Shown: positions 1 to 11,526 of the stretch, piece after piece
Layout: each line of letters starts with the position of its first letter
Position numbering within the stretch: the first letter of the stretch is position 1
Assembly: GCF_016920785.2 (NCBI RefSeq)
Contig: NW_024609835.1
Coordinates: 177,131,109 to 177,195,108, forward strand
Direction of reading: 5' to 3'
Origin: Ixodes scapularis
Taxonomy: Eukaryota > Arthropoda > Arachnida > Ixodida > Ixodidae
DNA length: 64,000 nt
The notes under the pieces: generated by a model
Databases searched by the model: none
What the model was told of the DNA's origin: nothing
The model's input: only the letters and a program-made list of their open reading frames with translations
Translations under genes and position numbers: made by a program

Positions 1-181
1 TGTCATTCGTTTTTTTTTTTTTTTTTCAGTTATCAACTTGTGTTATAAGGCATAGAAGGCTAAGATAAAAGCAAGGTTGTCTGCCTGCCTTACTTTAGTA
101 CGGTCTTTCATAATCTGAAGGCGAGTGCATGTAGGTTCGACGTGACTGTAGTTTTTAAACCGGGTTATCGTTTGGATAGAC

Positions 182-278
182 CAGGGGCGGCCAAGCTGCG
201 GCTCCCGAGCCGCATGCGGCTCTTCGCGTGTTAAAGTGCGGCTCGCGGCTCCCTCCCCTAGCCGCCCCCCCCCCTCCC

Positions 279-309
<31 letters not shown>

Positions 310-538
310 ACACTTTCCCGCGTTTTAAATCGAAAGATAAGTTGCGGTTTCGCAGTCTTGTGCTGATGCTACCATACGTACAGTTAGACTGTTTTTGAAA
401 CGGATAGATTGAAAGCGGTTTGAGTGTTAGCCCCCCCCCCCTCCCCCCCCCCTCCCCCCCCCCCCCTCCCCCCGCGGCTCTTGGAAGTTTTGAGGTTTTG
501 ATTGCGGCTCTTAGGCCGCGTCAGCCTGCCCACCCCTG
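182..538. mobile_element. hAT-type MITE with perfect 8-bp target duplication
   Basis: The left end reads CAGGGGCGGCCAAGC and the right end, reverse-complemented, reads CAGGGGTGGGCAGGC, the classic CAGGGG start of hAT elements. The 8 bases GGATAGAC stand immediately before (174-181) and after (539-546) the element, an exact 8-bp duplication as expected for hAT transposition. The interior carries poly-C tracts, a (CA)n tract and repeated GCGGCTC motifs, and no transposase, so it is non-autonomous. Confidence 0.85.
266..312. repeat. poly-C and (CA)n low-complexity tract
   Basis: C-rich runs pass into a (CA)n microsatellite inside the 182-538 hAT MITE. A second C-rich tract lies at 430-473. Simple sequence; any open frame across it is not a gene. 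Confidence 0.85.
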
Positions 539-546
539 GGATAGAC

Positions 547-2206
547 TGATTACGTTTTTGCCAGAAAGCTTAAAGTGCGGGAAGAAGCATAGAGAACCGT
601 CGGTGGCCTGTGGCATTGGAGTTGTTTATGAATTCCCTTGAAATCGGGTGCTAGCTATGTAGGTCGGTCTGCCAGGTGTATCAACGATAGGCTATGCGAA
701 CACAAGCGTGCGGTAAAAAGAAAATACGAGTGGATCTTCAGAGCTGGCAACGCATGTTTCTAGTTGTTCTAATTGTTTTGTTGCTTGGAACGAGACTAAA
801 GTTCTAGATAAAAAGATTAAAACTTTACAGACGACCTAGAGTGATTCTTTGCGTAGAGCTAAAAATGCATTGTGTTTTAGTAACATATGTCTGTGCCCTT
901 AAACAAGCCTGTTTAAACGGTTCTATATTAATATTTCTTTTGTGGGGGAGGAGGCTGGGAGTTTATATAGCTTTTCTTTCTCTCTTCGTGTCCGGTAGTC
1001 GTAATCCTTTGTTTTAAATGTTGTTCCCATTCGAGGATCTTTTTTTTTCTTTTTCACATTTGGGGGATGTGTGACGATGACGTGTGCTTTTGGGATTTTT
1101 TTGTGTTGGTACTTTTGGGTGACTTTGTTTCGGTGTAGTAGTTAGAAGTGTTAATTTGTTTTCCTTTTAATAATTTTTTTGTTTTGTTTGGTGTGTACTT
1201 TTCGTGGTCGGGGACTATTTAAGGATAATTTGGCCTAATAAAACTTCAGCTATGTTTGGAGTTCTGTGTTTTCTGTTTCGTTTTTCCTATGCTCCTGGGT
1301 TATCATGTCTCTATTATTACTAGTTGTTCAGAGTGCAAACATGCTTATGTTATCATTGCATCTATACATCCAATCCTGTTACAACTTTAATTCAGGTGAC
1401 TGATGAGTGAATCAGTTAATAAAGAATTAAATGAATAAATAAATAAAATTATTAAATTGGTCCACCGGAATTCAACTATTAATTTTATCGTAAGTTAGCC
1501 GAGTACACGGTGTAGGAAGGCTCTTTTGGTGTGGAGACTCCTCTCCTCGCCCCGTCGGAACGGCGAACACATCACGTCCCCTCCTTTCCTATGTTTTCTC
1601 TGCCTGCCCCTAGAGGGCGCCAAAACGTTCAGGCCGCCCGGTCGCCGGCCCTCCGCCGGAACGTGGGCTAAGTCACCCATTGCTTACGCCGCCTCTAATT
1701 GTTTTCAACTCATTTTTTTTTTCAATCATGAATCGGGCATAAAAGAAATGTAAAAACCAAGGATTCGAGTTCAGAAATAGCCAAACATTTGAATGAATGC
1801 GCCGACTGCTCTCCAGCCTGGCAAAACGTACACATTTTAGAAAGAGAAAACAGCGACATGAAAATATTAGTAAACGATACGATCATGATAAAGACGCCTG
1901 CCGAATGCATCAGTCACACATCCGTCCACTTAAGTACAGCGGCTGAAAATATTTTGCGGCTGACTGCTTTGAGAGAACCGGGATGACCTCGGGGTGTCAC
2001 GGTATGTGTGTGTTGACAGGGGATCTGTCGGCAGCTTTGTGTTGGCGCCGTCTGAGCTTATTGTTAACTGGATGTACGGAAGGCCTGGGAAAAGGAAGGG
2101 GGATGGGGGTAGAGGTTTTAGGAAAAGAAAGAGAAAAATAGGGGGACCAAAAATAAAGTTTATAGCTCCGTTTAAGACTTCGTCCGTGTCGTTCTGTGTT
2201 TTGTCC
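547..2206. other. Intergenic stretch, no recognised gene
   Basis: AT-rich non-coding sequence. An AATAAA motif near 1237 is followed by a GT-rich stretch, which would fit a plus-strand polyadenylation site, but I see no coding exon upstream. An A-rich tail of ATAAAT-like units at 1424-1450 resembles the 3' tail of a short retroelement. Open frames here are short and have no recognisable domain. Confidence 0.4.
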
Positions 2207-2843
2207 TGTTATGAGTCGACGTTCAGCCTGGTCTCTCAGTTAGCATGGCTATCTCGCTGGCGTCCAAACCTTTCTCGCGAACGACGTCCTAGCCAGACAG
2301 TCGGGGAAAGAGATCGGGAAGCTTAACAGGACAGAAGACTAGTTTATTTACATGGTTATATCGTGTAACATATTGGCAAAAGGAGCGCACCAAATGGGCA
2401 GCCGGGCAGGTTCTTATATAATACAACTCGGGGTTCTGGAGCTGCCGTGCCATTGGTCGGTTAGTGCCGCATTCGAAAGCTGGCCTCGACGTCAGCAACC
2501 TCCTCTCGGCCCCGATGCTCGGTCGTTGTTCTCTCCGAATTGAAGGAGCCTCGTAGGGGATTGTCTTGCAGGCGGTGGACGCAGAAACAACAGACTGCCA
2601 ATCTGTTGAGGGTCGAATTCTGTCTGGCGTTCTCGTGGAATACAGACGCCTCCGTGGAAGGCAGACGCTTCTCCGGTTTCGGTCGAACATGAAAAAGGGT
2701 TGGGATAGCATGAGATTGCGACAGTACAACAAAGGAAAAAACCGAGATGCAAAGAAGCAGTCTCGAGAAAAGAAGAAAGAGTCCCGATTGTGCGGCTCGT
2801 AGTGTGGAAAAGAACTCCAGAAGCAGCTATAGAGCGTGTCATA
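2207..2843 (-). repeat. Possible solo LTR of a retrotransposon
   Basis: Read on the minus strand, the segment starts TGTATGACACGC and ends CTCATAACA, the TG...CA ends expected of an LTR. It contains a TATA-like box (TATATAAG, plus coordinates 2413-2420) followed about 70 bases later by AATAAA (2343-2348), the U3-R-U5 order of LTR promoters. No gag or pol is adjacent, so if it is an LTR it is solo. No flanking target duplication is visible and the boundaries are tentative. A long minus-strand open frame across it (2846-2289) matches nothing I know and is probably fortuitous. Confidence 0.35.
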
Positions 2844-4855
2844 CATTAAACATTGTTTTCACAGCGTTTTTTACAGCGCTTCTTTTTTTTTTTTTACAGC
2901 GATTTTTTTAATTTTTTTTGTTGAAGTTTGCGATGATATTATTATTATACTTATATCAGAAGTGCGATTAATAAAACCGGTTTGCTTTCCTTGACGAGTG
3001 TGGTTACTATAAAATTTTGCTGCAATCTACTACATACAAATGTAAGTGTACTAACAAAATGAACCTTTCAAAGAATGCTGCTTTTATCAACCTCTGCGTG
3101 CAAAATGTGTAACTTCGTGCCAATTCGGCCAGCAGTTCAATTTAGCAGGACTCAAAGGCTGCATTAAAATGTAAAATAATAATCACGTTAGCTGCCCACC
3201 ATGTTGAAAAAACTTTTTTTCAATAGTCCAGTCGAATGAACAGGAATTTCCGAACCCAATATGTATATATTTTTTTTTTAGAAAAGTCATGTGAACGCCG
3301 CTTAAAACAATTCAGTTCCATATTATCCGTCAACAAGGTTTGTGCTAATCATTCTTTATTTTTTCTTTCGGTCGCACTAAAGTAAACGTTCACCTGCGGT
3401 ACAATCAGAGTTATTAATTTTACAAACGCTTGCTGACGTTAGTATTGCGCTACTGAGGAAACAAACGACGGAATGTAAGCTAGGCTGGAAATTAACTACA
3501 GGAGAGTTTTTTTTTTTTTTTTTCACTCGTAGACCGCCGTGTCGGCTGGTATTAGGGAGTTACTCTTGTTTGCGCGTCTGTCATTTTTCGGGTTATGAAA
3601 CCTTCAGTGTGCTGAGAGAGATGATAGTGGCCCCACCTCCATACCCCATCGTACGCGAACCGGTAGCCACCGAAAAGCAAGCTGCACGCCGGGCAGGCAG
3701 CTGGCACAGGTGGCCCGGTGCGCTGCCGGATGGCCTGAAACTTACGGCGCCATCCGGGGGTGACTCTGTGAAGCGAAGCGCGCGGGCTGTCATTATCTGG
3801 TCGCGGCGGAGAGCGGAGTCTCTACACTTAAAGAGCCTTCCTACACCGTGGCCGAGTATATCGCAATTCACGGACACCGGTCAGCCTGATAAAACAGACT
3901 ACCGTTATAGAGCTACCTTGTGATAGCACCAGGCGGCACATCGTCATTCGAGGTAGCGGTACCACGCCAACAAAAATCATGTTTGCATAGTTCGACGCTT
4001 TAGTTTCCGAGAAAAAAAAAGGCCGCTGTTTATTTTCTTTAAACATGCGAACTGTTTGATTAAGGTCGAGTGTATATTCATACATAGCGACTTTGTTCTG
4101 TTTTTTTCGACATGAACGTAATGAAACACAATAAGCGAATTCATAAAAGTCGCTGTCCAAACATAGTGTTCCGGTCACGTCGCCCCGTGTCGGAACGATG
4201 GCATGGCATTCACAGCCCTCATGAGAGACTACAGTTAGAGCACACAGCACTTTTTCTCCTCTTTAAGGCAATTCATTCGTTTTATTCATACGCTAATCGG
4301 CGTTCTTCGGCAGAGTCGGTGTTTCGTTGAGAATAGTAATCCGTTTCGTTACAACAAGCCTCCCCCACAAAACTTATTTTTTCTTCCCTGCTCCATTTAT
4401 GCTACATTAATGCATATAATCTCAGCAATACAGATTTTCTAAAACGCGTTTAAAGATAGCATTAGAGTCGGGAAACGCACGCCAGCGTCGTGGGTTTTTT
4501 TTTCTGAGGCGTAAGCCTCGGGAGTCCCTCTCCATAGCGTGACGCTTCATTACGGCGGCTGGTTCGTGTGGCGTATAGCGTGCTCTATGCTACGCGAGCG
4601 CGAGTCAGAAAATAAAAGTCACCCATCGGTAATGGTAACGGCGTGTTTGTCACTCCTACTACGACTAAAAAAGCTAGTGGCCACCGAGAAAGCGAGAAAG
4701 TCCCCGGTTGAAATGGCAAGTCAAAACCAAAATTAGAAGGGAAACAAAGTACAGAAAACGCACCATTTACAACGGATTCTTGATGTCAAGACTAGTGGTG
4801 AGCCCACTGTGTCACCGAAAAGGAGGTTAACGCGAGGCACGTGTCCAATCAGTGA
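2844..4855. other. Intergenic stretch, no recognised gene
   Basis: AT-rich sequence with homopolymer T runs (for example 2884-2896 and 3508-3523) and a more GC-rich island at about 3640-3850. Open frames on both strands are short, overlap each other and show no domain I recognise. Confidence 0.4.
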
Positions 4856-4892
4856 AAACACGAGTCAAAGCCGAACGCTTTGACTCGTGTTT
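4856..4892. repeat. Perfect 16-bp inverted repeat (hairpin)
   Basis: AAACACGAGTCAAAGC at 4856-4871 is followed by a 5-base spacer CGAAC and its exact reverse complement at 4877-4892. Weaker complementarity extends outward (GTCCA... and ...TGGAC). It could be the core of a small fold-back element or a structured RNA. Nothing around it identifies a gene. Confidence 0.8.
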
Positions 4893-6207
4893 ACGCTTTT
4901 CGTGGACACACAGCCTTCCCAGTGACACCTTCAAATTTGATTTGTTTATAAGACTACTTTGGGCTCTGACCTGATGTGATAAGAATTAAAATGACACCGC
5001 CCCGCCAACGCGCTGGCATTTTTAATAGAAGTACTTCATTTTTAATAGAACAAGTACACTGTCATTCCCGTTGCTCAATTCACGCAGTGATTAACCGCGC
5101 TCAACATGCCTCTAAAAAGGCAATTAGGTAATACGTCACTTGTTACTCTCCTGGCGATTTTTACTACAACACACGAACAAAATAAATACTTCTCTTTTAA
5201 TGGCGATTTTTTTTTTTAAGGCAAAAATTTCGAACTTGTAGTTTTTTCGTTGGCACTCGCTCCTGCTGATTGAGAGTTCGCGCAACCGAGATGCATCCTT
5301 CAACGATTAGCTCGAGCATACCACCTAGTAGCGGAATTGTTGTACATTAGGAAAAGCGGAGAATCAAAATATAATTTAAAACAAAGGGTAAATGAACACA
5401 GATAAGTATAAATTCTGCAAATACGTTAAAAGGACAGATAAACTTTTCGAGCGACAAATAATAGACAAGATCAGATCACTAGGCACATGCTATATCGAGA
5501 GCTTGAGACAATGGAACCGGGACTTGTAGCCGCTTGCGTGCGAACCGCGTCCCAGTGAATCGTGGGAAGCATGCGGCCCGTGGGCCGCGTGTTTGAGACT
5601 CCTTACCTAGAGCGACACAGTTGAAGCGAACACAGAATTGGTTCTTTTTTTATGCGTTAGCATTACTACGTACATGGCAAGGAAATCTGGCGGCGACCGT
5701 CTGGACAAAACAGTGGAAAGGGAAGCGCGCCGCGTAGAGAGGAGGAAAGTGGCGAAGGACAAAAGCGAGAGGGAGACGACGTCACTGGGCGGAAGCCAAT
5801 GCGCGCGCGGCGCGGCGAGGCGAAAGGGTGGCGACGGCGCGGGGTGGAAAACAAATGCACGAGCAGATGCCGGGGCGAGTCTGAACTTGCAGGTGTGCGA
5901 AACACGTATGCCACGGTTTGTGCTACAAAATGGAGCGCGAACCAAGTGCTAGGGCTGCTCTAAGTGGGCGGCAACAGAAGACGGATTGTGAACGAAGGAA
6001 GCGGGCCGCCCGAAACCGGTGAACAGCGAAAGCAGCGCCAGGCAGCAGATGCCGCTGCTAAGCGTGCAAAGCGGGCAAGCGAGAACTCCCAGGCCAGAAA
6101 AAAAAAATTAGAGAAAGATTCAAAGACCCTTGGAAAGCTCCACACACGTCCCCTTTGGGGAAACGCTAACGGTGACCTGTAACGAAGCCAAAAAGAGGTA
6201 TAAAAAA
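4893..6207. other. Intergenic stretch, no recognised gene
   Basis: No supported gene. Around 5560-5605 the words GCGGCCCGTGGGCCGCGTGTTTGAGACTC occur in two adjoining pieces and resemble the end of a hAT element, but I could not find a partner end. The GC-rich part at 5690-6180 has overlapping short frames on both strands without domains. Confidence 0.35.
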
Positions 6208-6510
6208 TGAAAGACGTTTGCAAATCTCTGTAATGAGAAACTAGAGCGCAGCTCTTGAGGAAGAGGAGGGGAGGCTATTCCCCTCCTCCTTCTTCTCCTC
6301 CTCTCCCCTCCTCCTCCATTTCTGCCCTCCTCCTATCCTCCCGCTGAACTTGATTATGGGTGACGTGACACGAAGTCATGTGACATCATTTTCCCCGCTA
6401 AATTTAGTGGGGAAACGTGACGTCCCATAATGCAACGCGCGCAGTTACGCCGACACCGACGGTAACGCTGCTCAACTCGGAAACGGGCGCTTAAGAGCTG
6501 CGCTCTGAAA
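6208..6510 (+). mobile_element. AGCTCTT-ended terminal-repeat family, copy A
   Basis: This copy starts with GACGTTTGCAAATCTCTGTA followed by GAGCGCAGCTCTTGAG, and ends with the near-inverse AAGAGCTGCGCTCT. Between them are CCTCCT-rich polypyrimidine sequence, a short CCGCTAAATTTAGTGGGG unit and a GC-rich segment beginning CATAATGCAACGCGCG. The same order recurs at 6513-7029, 37020-38010 and 56756-58700, so this is a dispersed family. It has no coding capacity. I cannot assign a superfamily. Confidence 0.65.
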
Positions 6511-6512
6511 AT

Positions 6513-7029
6513 GAGAGACGCTTACAATTCGCTGTAATGCAGAATTAAAGCAGAGTTCTTGAGGAGGAGGAGGGGAGAGCATGTCCCTTCTTCCCCTCCC
6601 CGCCTCCTATCCTTATTTCCTCCCATTTAGCGGGAAATTTCGCTAGACTCTTTAGCGAGAATATTTTCGCTAAATTTCCCCGCTAAATCTAGCGGGAAGA
6701 GTTTTGCTAAATTTCCCGCTAAAGTTAACGGAAAAATTTTCGCTACATTTTCAGGATTATTTTAGCGGGGAAACTGAATTGGTGTTGAGGTCACGTCACA
6801 TCATTTTCCCCGCTAAATTTGGAGGGAAACGTGAATTGGTGTTGAGGTTACGTGACGTCGATTTTTCCGCTGAACTTAGCGAAGAAATTGACGTCACGTG
6901 ACCTCAACACCGATTCAGGTTCCCCCGCGAAATTTAGCGGGAAAACTGTGACGCCTCATAATGCAACGCGCGTGGTTACGCCGACGCCGCTCAAACCGGA
7001 AATGGATGCCTAAGAGCTGCGCTTTAAAA
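6513..7029 (+). mobile_element. AGCTCTT-ended terminal-repeat family, copy B
   Basis: It lies head-to-tail with copy A. It starts with a diverged AGCAGAGTTCTTGAGGAGG and ends with CCTAAGAGCTGCGCTTTAAA. Inside are about six degenerate CGCTAAATTTAGCGGG units and several ACGTCACGTGACCTCAAC words in alternating orientation. The internal units are fewer and more diverged than in the 37-kb copy. Confidence 0.65.
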
Positions 7030-8806
7030 ATTTGAGGAAGAAAACGAGGAAGCCAACAGAGAGAAGTGAAGGTGTCAGCGTTAGCGTTTTCCAAAGGGGA
7101 ACGAGCGTGGCGTTTCACAAGGGTCGTGCTAACGCATTTTTTAGGGACTCAACGATGGATCTTCCTTTCCATGTTTTACTCAGTCGTGGCAGTGACGTAC
7201 CCCAAGGGTTATCATTTAAGTTGGTTCTCCTGATAAGCAGGTTCTACCTCACTAGCAGTTGTGACCTGAACTTTCTAACTCTGCCTATGTAAAAGAAAAA
7301 AAAAGGAAATATGTATGGCAAATTGCTAGGTAATTGTGCTGCATACTCGAAGCGTTCTAGCATCACAAACGTCTAGCGATACTCTAAGCTTTCAGACGTC
7401 AGACGACCACGGCGCTCTTTATCAGATAGTGTAACGCGTACCATGTATACACTTAATAGTTCTTCCTAGAATAATAGATACTACAGCTAATCGGAGAGAT
7501 AAACATGGCGATCTTCCAGTGCCCTCCATATATACCCGCGAGCTCCTTTTTCTCAGAGCGCACAGATGGTCGAGCGACTCCTCGTCTACCTCACTCCTCC
7601 TTGCCTACCCCTCTAGTCACATGACCTCCCCGTTACCCAATCAGCGTCGAGCGCCTCACTCCCCCTCTGCCACTCGTGAACCAATCAGTGTCGAGCCTCG
7701 CGGCCACACGAAAGACAGGCTTCACTTTTGGGGTTCACCAAAGGCCGTGCACCGGAACAAAGTACGTTTCACGTTAAAACAATAAAAAGTGCCGATCGCT
7801 TCTTTGTGCTACACGTGTCGCTGCCTGTATTACATGCTTCATTGGGCACGTTAAGTCCGCGCTCTTTTATTCCTACTCCGGCGTTCCGAGTTTCACACTC
7901 CGAGCGAAACGGCGCATGGCGTACAGGAGCGCGACACGCAGAAACCATCGACAAGCCTCAGGAGGTCCTTCAGATCTTACGATTATGACGAACCCGGCAT
8001 CTCGTAGATACGGGTGGCAGAAGCGAAAATGTTTCGAAGATAAATTAATTAAGGCATATGTGAAGCTGTAAAGTGAAGTAAAAGAGACGGCGACGTTAAT
8101 GAAGTTTTTATGAATGTTCGAATATTCCTGAAACATTTGAAGACTCGCGTCGAGCACATGGGAAAAAAGTTAGCTTGACCAATCTATTTATTGACCACGC
8201 GTGCTTTTCGGATTTAAATAAACGGCATCATTCTTGAACTCGCTTGTCGACGCAGGAAACTGTCAAACTTGTCATAAGTTCCGTGGTTCCGTCTTGCAGC
8301 GCAAAAAGGAACCCGTCGATGTGTAATATACCGGCACACCGCCGTTCAATAGATAGAACGTCAATCCGTTTTCAGGCGAAATGCATGCGCCAATCTTTTC
8401 CGCAACTCTAAGTGATGTTTCGTCTTGCCAAGTGAAGTGTCATTATTCACTGGTCTAAGCATTTTAAAAGGGTAGCAATCCGACTGTCTTCTCATCTTGG
8501 CAACTTTTCTGCCGCTGTGCTATCGGCCCACTACCGTGTGATAGATGAATTCGTTTTGAGGCAAAAAGCATGAACAAACTTTTTCTGAAACGCTAATTGT
8601 TGTCTTGGCTTTCAAATCAAATAGTTTGTACCTGCTGAATTAAGCACTATTAAACTAAAAAAGGGAAAGGCCATCGCTGTGATTGCGTCCTTCGTCTCGA
8701 CCACGCTTTGTCAGCGCAGCCATCTTGTTTGTGGACGTGACGACATGGAGCGCGATGAAGTCACTCGCGCTCTGAGAAAAACTCTATGCATAAAGAACGT
8801 CCTCCG
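7030..8806. other. Intergenic stretch with promoter-like block at 7.53-7.69 kb
   Basis: No gene is supported. Two CCAATCAG words at 7637-7644 and 7681-7688 each continue into YGTCGAGC, so they are part of a short direct repeat. A TATATA motif lies at 7529-7535. Read on the minus strand this gives CCAAT, CCAAT, TATA in promoter order, but no identifiable coding exon follows. The remainder is unremarkable AT-rich sequence. Confidence 0.3.
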
Positions 8807-8949
8807 TGACGTCATGTCAACAAGCAAGTGCATGTTTCGGTGGCACGAGGAATAAAGAGGAGTTGTCTGGCATTCTCAGCCGGTTCACGAGATAGAAGGA
8901 TGCCCATTTTTCTTTCCTCCTCCCGGTTTCCTCGGGCAACTTCATAGCA
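8807..8949 (+). repeat. 5' LTR of the gypsy element
   Basis: It shares TTCGGTGGCACGAG, AATAAAGAGG, TGTCTGGCATTCTC, CGGTTCACGAG and CTTCCTCGGGCAACTTCATA-type words with the 3' LTR (a few positions differ), in the same order. The AATAAA at 8851-8856 is the likely polyadenylation signal. The 5' edge is eroded relative to the 3' copy. Confidence 0.8.
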
Positions 8950-8956
8950 ATAGCAA

Positions 8957-8972
8957 TTGGTAACGAAGGAAA
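8957..8972 (+). promoter_or_regulatory. Putative primer-binding site
   Basis: TTGGTAACGAAGGAAA begins a few bases after the 5' LTR, where the tRNA primer-binding site of an LTR element should lie; the TGG start is the complement of a tRNA CCA end. The tRNA is not identified. Confidence 0.45.
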
Positions 8973-9021
8973 ACATATACAAATTCCTTCCGGCAAGTGA
9001 TCAATACTACCCAGCTCAATA

Positions 9022-10182
9022 ATGCCAAGATATGAGGCTTTGGGAACGTTCGACGTGGAACCAGCAGAGTGGCCCGAGTATGTGAAACTCATCATGCTGT
9101 TCTTCAAGGCAGACAGCATTCCTTCTGCAAGAGGACGGTCAGTCTTTCTAATGTCTTGCGGTGCCAAGACATACTCGCTTCTTCGGAGCATCCTAACGCC
9201 CAAGGCTCCTACTGAACCCAGCATAGAGAAGATTTTCGGCGTCCTTGGCAACCATTTCATTCTTAAAACCTCCATGGTATCCTGTCGTTGCCAGTTTAAC
9301 AGTCGCTACTGAAAGATAGGAGAACCCGCCAGCGATTACATTGCCGCATTCAAGAAACTCACTGAACTCTGTGACTACGAAACCACCTTAAACGACATGC
9401 TTCGCGACAGGCTTGTCTGAGGAATCAAGGCGGGCACAATGCAGACACGATTTCTTAAAGAACCCAATTTGGCATTTGACTGCACGACCCAGCTGATATT
9501 AGCAATGGAAACTGCGAAGAACGATTCAAGCCTGCTAATGAAACAAGGCGAGATTCAAGAAGCGGCCGAAGCTATCAATATGGCCGAACGAGCTCTATCA
9601 AAAAAAAAGTCACATGCTATTGCCTTGGAAGACCTCAATATGCGTCCGTTTGCAAGCATTCAAAATCAAGATGCAACGCATGCCACAAAAGAAGGCGCCT
9701 CGCAGGCGTGTGTCTGTCCAAGAAACAACAAGTCCAATCCAACAGTTTTGGACAGCAAAAAAACCATCACAGGCATTCCTGTCCATACCATTGACAATTC
9801 AGAAGAACCGCCTGGGAGTCGTGAACCCGTGAAATACGACATCTGGTCCTTGAAAACTTCAAAGGCCTCACCTCCTTACATCGCCACAGTTCCAGTGCCA
9901 GGAAAACAACTTCAGATTGAAGTGGACACCGGCACCAGTGTCTCCATAATCAGACAAAATGCCTTTCAGGACCAGTTACCTGACCTGCAATGCGAACCTT
10001 CGGACTTCGCCATAAAGAGCTATCGCGGCAACCTTTCTAAAATTCAAGGGAAGGTCCTCGTACTTGTCCGATTCTTAAACAGAGAAGCGCAGCTACCTTT
10101 GTATGTTTCAAGGAACCAAACTCCCATACTCTTTGGAAGAAACTGGATCAACGCCCTTTCAGTGAGCCTGGCCGACGTGTAG
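9022..10182 (+). pseudogene. Gag-protease region of the gypsy element (two in-frame stops)
   Basis: One reading frame runs from the ATG at 9022 to 10182, broken by TGA at 9310-9312 and 9418-9420. The N-terminal part has the Gag pattern of this retrotransposon group: FDVEPAEWPEYVKLIMLFFK, then CGAKTYSLLRSILTPKAPTE. After the stops it continues with EPASDYIAAFKKLTELCDYE. The C-terminal part is an aspartic protease: VDTGTSVSIIR carries the catalytic DTG (codons near 9920) and ILFGRNWINAL is the family's ILGxxWL-like end. A zinc knuckle is not recognisable in this frame. Gag would package the element RNA and the protease would process Gag-Pol. The product is non-functional as it stands. Confidence 0.8.
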
Positions 10183-10755
10183 AAATTTAGTTCCATTCCA
10201 AGTCTGGATTCTCTGCTCGAAAAGCACAATAATGTTCTCTCCGACGGAGTACGTACACTTAAAAATGTGAAAGCGAAGATCGCAATTCAAGAGGGAGCAA
10301 ATCTAAAGTTCTTCAAACCTCACACCGTTTTATTTGCGCTGCAGGACAAGGTAGCTGAGGGACTTCAGCGAATCCAACGTGATGGAATCATTCATCCTGT
10401 AAGAACATCGGAGTGGGCAGCACCTATTGTGCCTGTCCTGAAGCGCGACGGCCGTGTAAGAATCTGTGAAGACTTCAAGATCACCGGAGTGTGTCCGGCT
10501 TTTGCAATATTCTAGATAGAAATGGAAAACCTGCAGCAGGATATAACCTATGTATTCGTGTTTATTGACGAAATTCGGGTGACAGGATGTTTTAACGAAG
10601 GCCACCGGAAAAATCTGCACGAACTACTCTGGCGTCTACGGGAAGCAGGACTGAAACTCAAGTTGGAGAAATGTACTTACCTAGTCCCGAAAGTTGAGTA
10701 TCTTGGTCACGTGGTAGAAGCAGGAGGACTGAAACCAACGCAACGAAATGTATAA
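10183..10755 (+). pseudogene. Reverse transcriptase remnant with core deletion
   Basis: The first piece ends with the RT entry motif (IIHPVRTSEWAAPIVPVLKR then DGRVRICEDFKIT). The next recognisable block is CPAFAIF, a TAG stop at 10513-10515, and MENLQQDI, which in intact family members lies roughly 80-90 residues further on. The segment holding the first catalytic aspartate (LDL.AY region) is therefore deleted. The metal-binding YxDD box is mutated to FIDE in VFVFIDEIRVTG. The frame continues through LREAGLKLKLEKCTYLVPKV and YLGHVVEAGGLKPT, normal RT thumb/connection sequence, and stops at 10753-10755. The copy cannot encode active RT. Confidence 0.8.
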
Positions 10756-11480
10756 TCTGTCATGACTGCACCGCGACCAGTCGACCTCAAGCAGCTTCAA
10801 AACTACCTTGGACTTATCAACTATTACCAGCGTTTTCTTCTTAACTTTTCCTTAGTTCTTCGACCGTTGTACCACCTCCTCACTGCTAACACAAAATGGC
10901 GATGGCAGGAAGAAGATAACTAATTTCAGAAGCGCAAAAAGCTCTTGACATCTGCTCAAGTACTTTAAAACTTCGATCAAAAGAAGGAAATTATACTCAG
11001 CTGCGACGCATCCTCTATGGACTCTTAGCTGTTCTCGCTTATCGAGACTCAGGGTGAAAAAAAAGTTTCATAGCCTTCGCCTCCTGGAGTTTTCTGCCAG
11101 CTTAGCAAAATTACAACCAATTTGACGAATAAGCTGTGACGTTAGTCTTCGGAGTGACGTAGTTTCATGAAAACCTTTGTGGTAATCAATTTGAAGTCAT
11201 CACTGATCACAAACCTCTCCTTGGGTTTCTGGGTCCAGAGAAATCATTCTCAGAGAGAAGATCACCACGAGTAATACGTTGGACAGTTACGCTAGAAACG
11301 TACAAGTAAAAGCTGGTCTATTGACCCGGCTCAAGCAACGCAAACGCCGACGCCTTGAGCAGTCTAACATTACCCATGAACGACTCCCAGGTTTTGAGAC
11401 CAACTGATGTTTTCATGTTAGAAGCCCTTTGTAACATAAAGCCGTCAGCCGCCGGGTTCTATCCGGTGCTGTCGTTGCTC
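10756..11480 (+). pseudogene. RT connection and RNase H remnant
   Basis: Across several stops and frame changes the segment reads LKQLQNYLGLINYYQRF, then LSCDAS (RNase H first aspartate region), then FEVITDHKPLLGFLGPE, the conserved TDHKPL box of gypsy RNase H, and finally NANADALS. Open frames are too short to be reported as a continuous CDS. RNase H would degrade the RNA template during reverse transcription. Confidence 0.7.
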
Positions 11481-11526
11481 AATTGACCGTAACCGAATCA
11501 GTGTTTTCTCGAACAACAGATGCAAT

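Noticed and set aside
2289..2846. 185-codon minus-strand open frame
   Set aside because: Coincides with the possible solo LTR, with no recognisable protein features.
5560..5605. hAT end with GCGGCCCGTGGGCCGC
   Set aside because: No partner end. A GC palindrome alone is not evidence of an element.
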